A program made the translations under genes and the position numbers. A model generated the notes under the pieces. That model did no database searches. It was not told where the DNA came from and saw nothing but the letters and a program-made list of their open reading frames with translations. A stretch of DNA of 64,000 bases. Origin: Arthrobacter_B sp038069765 (GTDB lineage Bacteria; Actinomycetota; Actinomycetes; Actinomycetales; Micrococcaceae). How positions within the stretch are numbered: position 1 is the stretch's first letter; every line of letters begins with the position of its first letter. Below are positions 8,335 through 16,038 of the stretch, piece by piece. The stretch is from assembly GCF_038069765.1 (NCBI RefSeq), contig NZ_JBBPFS010000003.1:372001-436000 (forward strand), written 5' to 3'.

Positions 8335-10035
8335 ATGGCAACGTCAAGACTATCCACGCGCCGGGTTGAGTGGCGGGTCCAGGTCGGCACATCAAACAAG
8401 CCGGGCCAGGGCCTTGTCATCTTCGAGGCGTCAGTCTCCTATATCCCGGACCCGCTGGCCGCCGGAGGCCCTCGGACGGCGATCCCGGAGCCTGTCGCTG
8501 CCGTGCTCGATGCCAGCGGGTACGCCTGCACTCCCGCCGCCGGCGACCCAAGCGCCCCCGGTGAGCGCGGCGTCGCACTGTTCACCACAGATTCCCTGGG
8601 TGAAGACGGCGGCGACTGGACGTGGACAGCCCGACCGCAGCTCCGCTCAGTGAACGGCGTCCAAATGGCCGGCGCCGTTCCTGCATTCAGCTTCACCGTT
8701 CCCACCGGCACGGGCAGCCTCGACCTCGCCGAGGTGCAGAAGGTCCCAGCATCGCCCGGGCTCGGGACAGAGCAGGCCGTTGCTCTCGTGGCTCGAGCTG
8801 AGAAGGCTCTGCGCGACGCGGTGGGCATGGTCGGAGACACCCTCGCTGGAGCAGCCGAAGAAGCGGTGGGGACTGCGTTGGCAGACGCTCGCATTGTGCG
8901 CGGCACCGCCACGGGTGGGACGACTGTAGCCGCCGGCGGCTTCATCGGTGACAACGACCGAATGACAGACCTCGTGTTCGACGCTAACGGCGAGGTGCCC
9001 GACTTTATCCTGCTGGACAAGTGGGGCCGTCGCCTCGGAACTGACCAGGCAGTAAAGGGGGCTGTGACCGGGTACACCTCTGCCGCGGCCGGGGGTTTCG
9101 TCGGAGACAACGACAGGCTGACAGAGCTTGTGTTTGACGCCCAGGGAAACGTCCCGGATTCCAGCCTCCAGCGTTGGGCCGCCCGGATGAACCTGCGCCC
9201 TGCCGGTCTGACCTCAACGTTGCCGATCGTGACAGTCGGTGATTCCCAGACAGGCGCTACATATGACGGCGTGACATGGCCCGAGATCATGCGCACAGCA
9301 CTCGGACTTGGCCCCACGGAGGTGAAGAACTGCGGGTACCCTGGCGAAACTTCCGTGGCGATAGCCGCCAAGATGGGGGCGGTGCCCGCAGTCTGGCCTG
9401 TTGGGGGCACCGTCCCGGCCAGCGGCTACGTCGAAGTGCTACTCAAGGAGCACACCGACCTTATGCTCTGGTGGGGCGCCATGCCTTGCACGCTGGCAGG
9501 TGTTCCCGGTGTGCTGTCACGCCACCCATCGCAGCCCGGCGGCTCTCCCAGCTTGGACTATCCGGCACGATTCACCCGCACGGCACCCGGCGCAGCTGTG
9601 AAGGTTCCGCCTAATGCCCCATTCATTCCAGAGAACGTGATGTACCGCGGGTGCATGACCATCGTCATGGTGGGGCGAAACAACACACAGAACACGGAAC
9701 GGGTACTGGCCGATACCCGCGCCATTGTGGACAACCTCACAGCGTTGGACCGCAAGTATCTGGTGCTGTCCCAAATCAACGGAAACGCCTCACCGATCAA
9801 CGCAGGGTACGCCGGAGACTACGGCCTCCGTTATCTGGACGTGCGCAGCTACCTGCAGTCACTACAGGCCATTGCGGACGCCGGACTCACCCCTACGCAG
9901 GCAGACCGGGATGCCATAGCGTCCCGCGCTGTCCCGCCCTGCTTTCTGAACGACGCCGTACACATGAACGGCGCAGGACTAACCCGACAGGGCCACTTTG
10001 TTGCCCAGCACATTATTGGAAAAGGATGGCTCTAA
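8335..10035 (+). CDS. Tail spike / receptor-binding protein with SGNH hydrolase domain
   Basis: This 566-residue protein has a virion-attachment-type beta-rich N-terminus (residues 1-130), a helical stretch (about 135-185), two tandem 52-residue modules (about 189-292) and a C-terminal SGNH/GDSL esterase domain. The nucleophile Ser is in GDSQT (about residue 304), followed by a conserved Gly in GYPGET, an Asn in MVGRNNTQ and the Asp/His pair in LNDAVHMNGAG near the end. Such domains deacetylate or de-esterify cell-surface glycans during adsorption. The gene follows its own AGGAG ribosome site and a terminator. It is notable beside the two acyltransferase genes at 11.2-12.9 kb. Confidence 0.85.
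   Translation: MATSRLSTRRVEWRVQVGTSNKPGQGLVIFEASVSYIPDPLAAGGPRTAIPEPVAAVLDASGYACTPAAGDPSAPGERGVALFTTDSLGEDGGDWTWTARPQLRSVNGVQMAGAVPAFSFTVPTGTGSLDLAEVQKVPASPGLGTEQAVALVARAEKALRDAVGMVGDTLAGAAEEAVGTALADARIVRGTATGGTTVAAGGFIGDNDRMTDLVFDANGEVPDFILLDKWGRRLGTDQAVKGAVTGYTSAAAGGFVGDNDRLTELVFDAQGNVPDSSLQRWAARMNLRPAGLTSTLPIVTVGDSQTGATYDGVTWPEIMRTALGLGPTEVKNCGYPGETSVAIAAKMGAVPAVWPVGGTVPASGYVEVLLKEHTDLMLWWGAMPCTLAGVPGVLSRHPSQPGGSPSLDYPARFTRTAPGAAVKVPPNAPFIPENVMYRGCMTIVMVGRNNTQNTERVLADTRAIVDNLTALDRKYLVLSQINGNASPINAGYAGDYGLRYLDVRSYLQSLQAIADAGLTPTQADRDAIASRAVPPCFLNDAVHMNGAGLTRQGHFVAQHIIGKGWL
8899..9210 (+). repeat. Two 156-bp modules duplicated in the tail-spike gene
   Basis: Residues about 189-240 and 241-292 align over their first 44 positions (A-A-G-G-F-I/V-G-D-N-D-R-M/L-T-D/E-L-V-F-D-A, then N/Q-G-x-V-P-D). 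The second unit then runs into the SGNH domain. Such repeats usually build a trimeric beta-structured neck. Confidence 0.75.
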
Positions 10036-10037
10036 GC

Positions 10038-10946
10038 ATGGCAACTTTCATCAGGACTCCAGGCGTCAACCCCGACACATCCAGGCCCTCCGCGCTCAGC
10101 ATCGACCCCGTGGCGGCGCAAACCGGGGCCCTCATGCTGGTCGACCCGACGAACCCCATTTTTGGCAAGGGGTTCACCGGGGTGCCCGCCCATGGAGCCA
10201 CTGTGCCCAACCTCGCATGGCTGTCCGCCGCCGCCGCAGTCGGAGGCACGCAGGCCAGCCTTGCTGCCGTTGTGGATACTGTTGGCATGGCAGGGGCCAA
10301 AGGCGCACTGGAGCGAACCGCCAAGGGTGGAATCCACGCCATCTTCTCGCAGGTGAACAACACCGCAGCCGCTGATCGCACCCACTACTCCCTGATTGTG
10401 CCCGAGCCAATCCGCACGTATCTGGACGCCAATCCCGACCATAATATCTACCTGTCCATTTGGGGACGAAACACCCGGCGCACCGATGCTGCTTCCGGGC
10501 AAGTCGTATCCATCTCTGGCATTGATGCGGGCACGACCGCTTACCGGGCCTACCTGAACGACAACGGGAGTACCGCGCCCAGTACAGGCGGTTCATTCCT
10601 TGGTGCGCGTGGGAGCGGTGCAACTCCGTTGGGTAATTACATCAAGAATGTTGGCGCCGCCGGGACCACTGGCGCGTTCTCCATTGGCACGAGCACGCCC
10701 ACCGAACGCGCCAGGCTTTGGGGTATCGGAAACACCGGGTTCCTCAACACCTACGCCGGCGGTGCGCAGCCTGCACCACAGGGACATTCAGGCTCACACA
10801 TCCTGTACCGCGCCTATCTGGAGGACCTCACCCTCTCCGGTCGCACCTACGCCCAAGTAGACGCCCTGGATAGCGCGTACTACACCGAGGAGGTCCTCAC
10901 GCCGGGGGGCCGCTACTACGGCGACACGTTCACCGCGCCCGTATAG
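10038..10946 (+). CDS. Phage hypothetical protein (probable virion or tail-fibre protein)
   Basis: This 302-residue protein starts two bases after the tail-spike stop; an in-frame ATG at 10026 is an alternative. The N-terminus (PSALSIDPVAAQTGALML) and the Gly/Thr/Ser-rich beta-type composition throughout fit a structural protein. A segment at about 115-140 (HYSLIVPEP, NPDHNIYLSIWGR) looks like a beta-sandwich core. It is the last gene of the rightward late operon and ends just before a long hairpin terminator. I do not recognise a specific family. Confidence 0.7.
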   Translation: MATFIRTPGVNPDTSRPSALSIDPVAAQTGALMLVDPTNPIFGKGFTGVPAHGATVPNLAWLSAAAAVGGTQASLAAVVDTVGMAGAKGALERTAKGGIHAIFSQVNNTAAADRTHYSLIVPEPIRTYLDANPDHNIYLSIWGRNTRRTDAASGQVVSISGIDAGTTAYRAYLNDNGSTAPSTGGSFLGARGSGATPLGNYIKNVGAAGTTGAFSIGTSTPTERARLWGIGNTGFLNTYAGGAQPAPQGHSGSHILYRAYLEDLTLSGRTYAQVDALDSAYYTEEVLTPGGRYYGDTFTAPV

Positions 10947-10950
10947 CGCG

Positions 10951-10977
10951 AACGCCCCTGCCTTTGGCAGGGGCGTT
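10951..10977 (+). terminator. Terminator of the prophage late operon
   Basis: A perfect 12-bp inverted repeat (AACGCCCCTGCC / GGCAGGGGCGTT) has a TTT loop. The downstream T run is poor (TGCGTCATTT). It separates convergent phage transcription units. Confidence 0.8.
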
Positions 10978-11040
10978 GCGTCATTTAACCATTCGCTTCA
11001 GGTACAACTCTCCACGCATCTCCAAGCGAACGTCCGCACA

Positions 11041-11202
11041 CTACTGGCGGGCCAGCCACGCCTCTTCCGCGCACTCGGTAGAGCAGGCGGTCTGCCCCTT
11101 CGGGTGATCGTCGGGGAAGATGAGACCGCAACCCGCGCACGCCCCATGGTGGAGGTTGCGGTGGGCCCAAATGCGTTGAATGGCTGTAAGAAGATTCCCC
11201 AT
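11041..11202 (-). CDS. Small zinc-ribbon-like protein
   Basis: This 53-residue protein starts at the ATG at 11202; an upstream in-frame GTG at 11223 is less likely. The N-terminal helix is basic and aromatic, and the C-terminal half carries four cysteines as CAGC (after HHGA) and CSTEC, plus His residues, a treble-clef or zinc-ribbon spacing. It lies on the minus strand downstream of the acetyltransferase gene and may be co-transcribed with it. The function is unknown; possible roles are a small regulator or a structural zinc protein carried by the phage. Confidence 0.5.
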   Translation of the reverse strand: MGNLLTAIQRIWAHRNLHHGACAGCGLIFPDDHPKGQTACSTECAEEAWLARQ

Positions 11203-11246
11203 AGTGAGAAGTATAGAGGGCACTGCGGCAGCCCCTACTTGTGGAC

Positions 11247-11786
11247 CTACCGTTCGCTCGCCGGAATGGCCTTGTCGCGCAGAGTAGCCCTGGCCCCAAG
11301 AGTGGTCGTATCAGCGGGGACATCGAAGTTTACGAGCGAGTTCGGGCCAAGAGTGGCCCTGTCTCCGATTGTCACTGGCCCATAGACGCCAACGCTGGGA
11401 CCAATGAAAACATCGTCACCGATAGTCGGGGCGAGTCCACGCACGGCACCGATTGTGGCGCCGGGGTGGATGCGACAGTTTCGACCTACTCGAGCGTCAC
11501 CGTTTACAACAATTGTTCCCTTGTGCGCGATCGACAGACCGGGGCCGAACACGCCAAGCGGAATATCAAAGCCAAGCGCTTCCGAAAGGCGCTCGAAGCG
11601 GAACCTATTCCAGTAATAGGCAACCTTCCCAAATCCGCCCCGCCCACGGTAATGCTCACTGACCCGCATGAGCTTCATGAACGCCGCGATCCGATGCGTC
11701 ACGACATAACGCGATTTCCATTCAGGGGGCAGCTTCATTGCCACCAAATCCTCCGCTAAAACTTCACGCCAACCCATCGAAAACAC
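11247..11786 (-). CDS. Serine O-acetyltransferase-like hexapeptide transferase
   Basis: This 179-residue protein has a helical N-terminus (about residues 1-75) and a left-handed beta-helix of hexapeptide repeats (about 80-165: IVVNGDARVGRNCRIHPGAT, IGDDVFIGPSV, ITIGDRATLGPNSLV-type rungs), as in CysE/WcaB-type acetyltransferases. The His in RIHPGATIG is the likely catalytic base. It is too short for housekeeping CysE and its neighbour is a membrane acyltransferase, so it more likely acetylates a surface glycan sugar than serine. The start could also be the second Met (MGWREVL). It is probably co-transcribed with the upstream acyltransferase. Confidence 0.75.
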   Translation of the reverse strand: MFSMGWREVLAEDLVAMKLPPEWKSRYVVTHRIAAFMKLMRVSEHYRGRGGFGKVAYYWNRFRFERLSEALGFDIPLGVFGPGLSIAHKGTIVVNGDARVGRNCRIHPGATIGAVRGLAPTIGDDVFIGPSVGVYGPVTIGDRATLGPNSLVNFDVPADTTTLGARATLRDKAIPASER

Positions 11787-11812
11787 CCGCCGCTAGAGAC
11801 CAGTAACTCAAG

Positions 11813-12919
11813 TCAGTCTACGGGTAGCTTTCGAACGCTATTCCCTTCGCGAAGCCCTGGCCCGGGCCTGAACCGCTGCGCCCGCTTCAGAATGGGCGAC
11901 TCGAAGTACCGGAAGCTAACGAAGGCGATAAGAGTAACGAGCGCGAGGGTCGCCAGGAATACATCGATACCGGCCTCGTGTCCCAGCATCCGGCGAACCG
12001 CATTAGCAGCCAACATGTGCAGCAGATACATGCCGTAGCTGATGCCCCCGATGAACACCAATGGACGCAACCGCAATGCCGGATGGAGAGGCGTGTCCTC
12101 CCGGATGCAAAGAGAGACGACCAATAAAACCATAGCGAGCTGCACAACGACGGTAGGGGCCTCTACGAACATCAACGCCGCAACCACGACGACCAGCAAT
12201 GGAGAAGCAAGCGCCCGCCCCAAGACCCCGAACAGGACCTCGAACGAAGGGCGGTGTGTGAGCAGGATGGCAAACACAGATCCCAGCAATATCGCTGGCG
12301 CCAAGCTCGCAAGAACAGTCAATGGGAAGCTGTCTCCGGAAGACGTCGCCGCGACTAACTGCAGCCCCACAAGGGCCAAGGCAACCACCACAGCGGGCCA
12401 TGCCTTCCCCTTCAGCCAGAACGCCAGCACCAGCAACGGCGGCCAGAATAGGTAGAACTGTTCCTCCGTCGCGAGGGACCATGCGAAGTAGAACGTCACC
12501 CCATCCCCGGATTCGAGGTCAACAAACCAGTTCGACGTGTACGTCGCAAACGCTGGCAGATTGCCCCAGAACGCATCGCCCTTAGCGGTCCCATTCATGG
12601 TTACTGCCGTCAGCAGGCAATACATGCCCAGTACCGCGTAATACAGTGGGAAGATTCTCAACGTGCGGCGGATATAGAAATTCTTGAGCGAAATGCGCCC
12701 GTACTGGCGTCGCTCCCGCAAGAGGAGCGTCGTGATGAGGAAGCCGCTTATTGCAAAGAAGAAGTCCACGCCCCGGTAGCCCTGGTTCACGAGAGGGATG
12801 TCATGTATTCCACTTACGTGGTGCCAGACAACGCCAACCACACTGATGGCCCTCAGCCCGTCTAGGGCCCCGAATCGGCTGCCCTCCATGAAATTGTCGT
12901 AGGCAGCAGACTGAGACAC
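11813..12919 (-). CDS. Acyltransferase 3 family membrane protein (OafA-like)
   Basis: This 368-residue integral membrane protein has about ten hydrophobic segments and the acyltransferase 3 N-terminal signature: LDGLRAISVVGVVWHHVSG (catalytic-type His) followed by YRGVDFFFAISGFLITTLLL (R-x-x-x-F-F-x-x-S-G-F). The family transfers acetyl or other acyl groups to extracellular polysaccharides or lipids. Phage-borne members commonly change the host surface antigen and block superinfection. No SGNH domain is fused here. It lies 26 bases upstream of the soluble acetyltransferase on the same strand. GC content looks lower than in the host genes. Confidence 0.85.
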   Translation of the reverse strand: MSQSAAYDNFMEGSRFGALDGLRAISVVGVVWHHVSGIHDIPLVNQGYRGVDFFFAISGFLITTLLLRERRQYGRISLKNFYIRRTLRIFPLYYAVLGMYCLLTAVTMNGTAKGDAFWGNLPAFATYTSNWFVDLESGDGVTFYFAWSLATEEQFYLFWPPLLVLAFWLKGKAWPAVVVALALVGLQLVAATSSGDSFPLTVLASLAPAILLGSVFAILLTHRPSFEVLFGVLGRALASPLLVVVVAALMFVEAPTVVVQLAMVLLVVSLCIREDTPLHPALRLRPLVFIGGISYGMYLLHMLAANAVRRMLGHEAGIDVFLATLALVTLIAFVSFRYFESPILKRAQRFRPGPGLREGNSVRKLPVD

Positions 12920-13078
12920 GTTTCCCCTATTTGTTTGGCCTCGAGCTCCCCAGCACGAAAGACCCGCTTAACTCCGTAACCGCTTCACTATATCTGGCTC
13001 AACATCTGGCCGGGCGGACCAGCCCCCCGCCTTGGTTCGTACCCGATGATCGGCTCCCGTTCCAAGGAAGGTGCATTC
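12920..13078. other. Intergenic region between acyltransferase and protease
   Basis: This stretch lies between two minus-strand genes and should hold the promoter of the acyltransferase gene and the end of the protease transcript. I see no clear hairpin terminator, repeat or start with a good ribosome site. Confidence 0.4.
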
Positions 13079-13840
13079 CTAGTTGGAAGCAACGCTTGGC
13101 ATAGTTACCAGATCTTGAATAACACTGGCTTTCCACACTATTCCAATATCTGAACTTTCGTTTATTCGCCCAGAGTAGACGCCCAAGAGATAGACCACAT
13201 GTCCTAGCTTCATAACCACTGTCCCGCTAGCGCGCTTGATCGATCCGTTGGACGAAAAATAGATGACGGGTGATCCCGATTGCCCGGGCCGCGTTCGACT
13301 ATCTATTAGAAAACTCGGCCAGTCGCCGTAGTCCAGACTTGGCTCTGAGGCAACCGTGCCCCTAGCCCAAATCCCCATCCCGCCGTGGGACGCTTCAGAA
13401 TAAGGGAAGCCGATAATGCTCAGGTCAGTGGCGGCTTCAATCACGGGCGGGTCTGCCATCGACAATGAATATGGATACAGCTGGACGTTTTCAAGGTCGG
13501 ACAGCTTCAGTGCCACTACGTCTACCTGTTTGCTGCCGCTCGGATGTTCCAGCCATAGTGGCTGGTCGTCCCCGTCAACCAGCCATTCCTCCTTCCAAAT
13601 CCATTTTCCGAGCCGCTCTCGATCGTTGTGAAGGATGCGGACCTTGTCCGGAGTAACCCCGTGGCTCGAGAGCGTTTCCCCATTCGTCTTGAGGCCCGCT
13701 AGATTGTGCCGATTTGTTATGAGGAAGGCTGCGTCATCTGTCTCAACAATGAATCCAGTACCCGTTGCTAGCAGTTGATCCTGCCACCACATTTCTAAAC
13801 GAAGCGACATAACCGACGGAAGCGCAATCTCTTTGACCAT
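13079..13840 (-). CDS. Trypsin-like serine protease
   Basis: This 253-residue protein has a chymotrypsin-fold catalytic triad: His in FLITNRHNLAG (about residue 45), Asp in QVDVVALKL (about 106) and Ser in RPGQSGSPVIYF (about 192). No signal peptide or membrane segment is seen, so it is likely cytoplasmic, which is unusual for this fold. The gene is visibly AT-richer than its surroundings (about 45 percent GC in its 3' part), which fits recent acquisition. Cytoplasmic trypsin-like domains occur in several phage-defence systems and as regulatory effectors; here it seems to stand alone near the prophage end. The start at 13840 has a weak ribosome site; a Met at about codon 11 is an alternative. 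Confidence 0.8.
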   Translation of the reverse strand: MVKEIALPSVMSLRLEMWWQDQLLATGTGFIVETDDAAFLITNRHNLAGLKTNGETLSSHGVTPDKVRILHNDRERLGKWIWKEEWLVDGDDQPLWLEHPSGSKQVDVVALKLSDLENVQLYPYSLSMADPPVIEAATDLSIIGFPYSEASHGGMGIWARGTVASEPSLDYGDWPSFLIDSRTRPGQSGSPVIYFSSNGSIKRASGTVVMKLGHVVYLLGVYSGRINESSDIGIVWKASVIQDLVTMPSVASN

Positions 13841-14013
13841 GAAGTGAAACTACCAGCATTCATAACGCAGCAATGGAAGCCAGCTCGGAACTTTCCACGC
13901 CCTCGACCAAGCGTGAAGTGGCTGCCAGCACCGTGTCGACCTCCGGGCGTCACCCTGAACCCCATGGTGTAGACATTGGGGCCAGTGCCAACGGCCTTAA
14001 GTCGGTACTGCAT
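13795..14013 (-). CDS. Small hypothetical protein upstream of the protease
   Basis: This is a 72-codon frame with a strong ribosome site (GAGGGGAG, six bases before the ATG). The product is basic and Gly/Arg/Phe-rich with no recognised motif. Its 3' end overlaps the protease start by 46 bases, so it could act as a leader that couples translation of the protease. Against it are the lack of any domain and the nearly head-to-head opposing frame at 14028. Support is the ribosome site only. Confidence 0.35.
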   Translation of the reverse strand: MQYRLKAVGTGPNVYTMGFRVTPGGRHGAGSHFTLGRGRGKFRAGFHCCVMNAGSFTSWSKRLRFRRLCRFV

Positions 14014-14027
14014 GACAAGCTCCCCTC

Positions 14028-14321
14028 GTGAATAAAGTGGATGCCATGGAAGCGTGTCAAGGGCTTCACTGCTCCGGCGGCAGTGCGCCCGCCGGCAGGA
14101 TTACACATGCCCCGTACAGGCGCGAGCCGTACGTCAGGGCTCAGCTCCCCCAATTCGGTACGGTCGACGCTAAGGCGGCCGCGTGGACGCGAACGCAGGT
14201 ACTCCTGCACTGGATCGACGAGCACGGCAAGGCGCACAACGAGTGGGTGCTGGCCGTGAGAGTTCGGCGGATCACCCGGGAAGAGTCTCGCTGGCGGGAT
14301 CCGTACGACGTCGACTGGTGA
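14028..14321 (+). CDS. Small phage-type hypothetical protein
   Basis: This frame of 97 codons from a GTG (an ATG at 14046 is an alternative) has neither start preceded by a good ribosome site. The core, about residues 44-80 (PQFGTVDAKAAAWTRTQVLLHW, then W-V-L-A-V-R-V-R-R), resembles a family of short uncharacterised proteins in actinophages with an A-W-T-x-T-Q-V signature. It lies last before the tRNA, so its 5' end may have been altered by recombination at the prophage edge. It opposes a possible minus-strand start at 14013. Confidence 0.5.
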   Translation: MNKVDAMEACQGLHCSGGSAPAGRITHAPYRREPYVRAQLPQFGTVDAKAAAWTRTQVLLHWIDEHGKAHNEWVLAVRVRRITREESRWRDPYDVDW

Positions 14322-14428
14322 GGGCTCGGGAAATAGTTTCCGTCCCGTAAGCGTCCCCTTCGAGCTAGAAAGCCCCGGTTCCGGCGATAGCCCCGCCACC
14401 ACCCCCCTACTCCTGCAAGGGATGTAAG

Positions 14429-14501
14429 TACCCCAGGTCGGACTCGAACCGACAACACATGGATTTTAAGTCCACTGCCTCTGCCATTGGGCTACTGGGG
14501 C
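14429..14501 (-). tRNA. tRNA with anticodon UAA (Leu codon UUA) and short variable loop
   Basis: A 73-nt cloverleaf can be drawn: acceptor GCCCCAG/CTGGGGT (first pair G-U), D stem GCC/GGC, anticodon stem GTGGA/TCCAT with loop CTTAAAA (anticodon TAA), variable loop GTGTT of only 5 nt, T arm GTCGG-TTCGAGT-CCGAC, and discriminator A. CCA is not encoded. The anticodon predicts tRNA-Leu(UAA), but bacterial tRNA-Leu normally has a long class II variable arm, which is absent here. Its 3' end faces the prophage and is the likely attachment site. Confidence 0.85.
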
Positions 14502-14555
14502 GGAAGCCTAAGCTTCTGCTCAAGCCTACTGGAAGCCCCACCGGGGCAGAAAACA

Positions 14556-14593
14556 ACGACGGCGGCCCCTCCCTCAGGAGGAACCGCCGTCGT
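14556..14593 (-). terminator. Terminator of ndh
   Basis: A 10-bp stem (ACGACGGCGG / CCGCCGTCGT) has an inner CCTCC/GGAGG stem. On the minus strand it is followed by TTGTTTTCTG, fitting termination of the leftward ndh transcript. Confidence 0.8.
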
Positions 14594-14621
14594 ACGCGTT
14601 CTGCAGGAGCAGGAAAGGCTG

Positions 14622-16007
14622 CTACTTAGCAGCTTCCTTCTTCTTGGCCGGCGCAGCGGCAGCCTGGAACGACTGGCGCGGGTTCTTCAGGTTGCGCAGG
14701 TCGGTCAGGTCGCGGCCGTAGGTCACGTTCATGAGCCAGCCGGAGATCACGCGGAACTTGCGCTCGAACATCGGCATGGCCAGGCCGTGGTAGCCGCGGT
14801 GTGCCAGCCAGGCCGGGAAGCCCTTCATGCCGAAGCCCATGATGTTGGCAACGCCCTTGTACTGGCCCAGGCCGGCAACGGCACCGAGGCTCTTGTGGTT
14901 GTATTCCTCGACGCTGCCCACGCCGTAGCGGGCGGCCAGGATGTTCTTGGCCAGCAGCTTGGCCTGGCGGACGGCGTGCTGTGCGTTCGGGACGCAGAAG
15001 CCGCCGACACCGCCGCCGGAGAGGTCGGGAACGGCCGAAACGTCGCCGGCTGCCCAGGCGCCCTCGAGGGGGCCGTCGTCGCCGGTGATGCGCAGTTCGG
15101 CGTTGGCGCGGACCCGGCCGCGCTCATCGATCGGGAAGTCGGTGGCGCGGACCATCGGGTTGGCCTGCACGCCGGCGGTCCAGATCAGGGTGTCCGTGGC
15201 GAATTCGCCGGCCGGGGACTTGTCCGCCATGTTGATCAGCTTGAGGACGCCGTCTTCGGCGGAGGCCAGCGAGGTGTTCAGCAGGACCTCGATGCCGCGC
15301 TCACGCATGCTCGAGACAACCCACTCGGCCTGGTCCGGCTTGACCTCGGGCATGACGCGGCCCATGGCTTCAATCAGGACAAAGCGGAGGTCTTCGCGCT
15401 TGAGGCGGTTGTTGATGCGGACCGCGTCGCGGGCCATGTCTTCGAGTTCGGTCAGCGTTTCAATGCCGGCGAAGCCGCCGCCAACGACGACGAAGGTCAG
15501 TGCGCGCTCACGCTCGGGGCCTTCGGGCATCAGCGATGCGGTCTCGATGCGCTCAAGCACGTGGTTGCGGGTGCCCACGGCCTCTTCGATGGACTTCATG
15601 CCGATGCCGGCCTCGGCCAGGCCGGGGATCGGGAAGGTGCGGGTGATGGAACCGGCGGCCAGGACAACGTCCTGGTACGGAAGCTCAAACGGCTCGCTGC
15701 CGTCGGCCGGCTCAATGACGGCCGTGCGGGCGGCGTGGTTGATGGAGATGACCTTGCCCGTGATCAGCTCGGTGTTCTTCAGGTGCATGCGGTGGGACAC
15801 GACGGCGTCGCGCGGCTCAATGGTGCCGGCGGCAACTTCGGGAAGGAAGGGCTGGTACGTCATGTACGGCAGCGGGTCGACAACCGTGACGATCCCGCCT
15901 TCGTCCTTGACCTTCTTCTGGAGGTTCTTTGCTACGTAGAGACCTACGTACCCACCGCCAACCACCAGGACGCGGGGACGGTCTGAAAACTGTGTCGTAG
16001 ATGCCAT
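14622..16007 (-). CDS. ndh: Type II NADH dehydrogenase
   Basis: This 461-residue flavoprotein oxidises NADH and reduces menaquinone at the membrane face without pumping protons. An N-terminal FAD-binding motif (VLVVGGGYVGLYVAKNL, about residues 13-29) and a second NADH-binding Rossmann motif (FVVVGGGFAGIETLTEL, about 171-187) are clear. LPEVAAGTIEPRD near residue 56 and the AAGDVSAVPDLSGGG block (about 330) are typical of NDH-2. The C-terminal amphipathic region (GMKGFPAWLAHRGYHG to MFERKFRVISGW) should bind the membrane, followed by a Lys/Ala tail. It stands alone on the minus strand with its own terminator. Its start overlaps nothing and lies 31 bases from the mycosin stop. Confidence 0.93.
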   Translation of the reverse strand: MASTTQFSDRPRVLVVGGGYVGLYVAKNLQKKVKDEGGIVTVVDPLPYMTYQPFLPEVAAGTIEPRDAVVSHRMHLKNTELITGKVISINHAARTAVIEPADGSEPFELPYQDVVLAAGSITRTFPIPGLAEAGIGMKSIEEAVGTRNHVLERIETASLMPEGPERERALTFVVVGGGFAGIETLTELEDMARDAVRINNRLKREDLRFVLIEAMGRVMPEVKPDQAEWVVSSMRERGIEVLLNTSLASAEDGVLKLINMADKSPAGEFATDTLIWTAGVQANPMVRATDFPIDERGRVRANAELRITGDDGPLEGAWAAGDVSAVPDLSGGGVGGFCVPNAQHAVRQAKLLAKNILAARYGVGSVEEYNHKSLGAVAGLGQYKGVANIMGFGMKGFPAWLAHRGYHGLAMPMFERKFRVISGWLMNVTYGRDLTDLRNLKNPRQSFQAAAAPAKKKEAAK

Positions 16008-16038
16008 GCCCTTATCGTACCTGAGTTTGTGAAAACCT

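Larger units (their letters stand above)
1..14456. mobile_element. Prophage, right-hand portion, ending at a tRNA gene
   Basis: Tail, lysis and tail-spike genes run in one direction from the window edge to about 10.95 kb. They are followed by minus-strand accessory genes that stop just before the 3' end of a tRNA gene (3' end at 14,429). From the tRNA onward all genes are ordinary chromosomal genes. Tailed phages often integrate into tRNA 3' ends, so the boundary is placed in the tRNA 3' half. The second attachment copy, integrase, capsid and terminase genes are not in the window, so the exact core and the intactness of the element cannot be judged. The broken gene at 5.8 kb hints at some decay. 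Confidence 0.85.

Noticed and set aside
8174..8653. A 159-codon plus-strand frame overlapping holin and tail spike
   Set aside because: It overlaps two well-supported genes in another frame and has no ribosome site or domain.
14487..15986. A 499-codon plus-strand open frame
   Set aside because: It is the exact antisense of ndh, with the low-complexity composition expected of a GC-rich complementary strand and no family motif.
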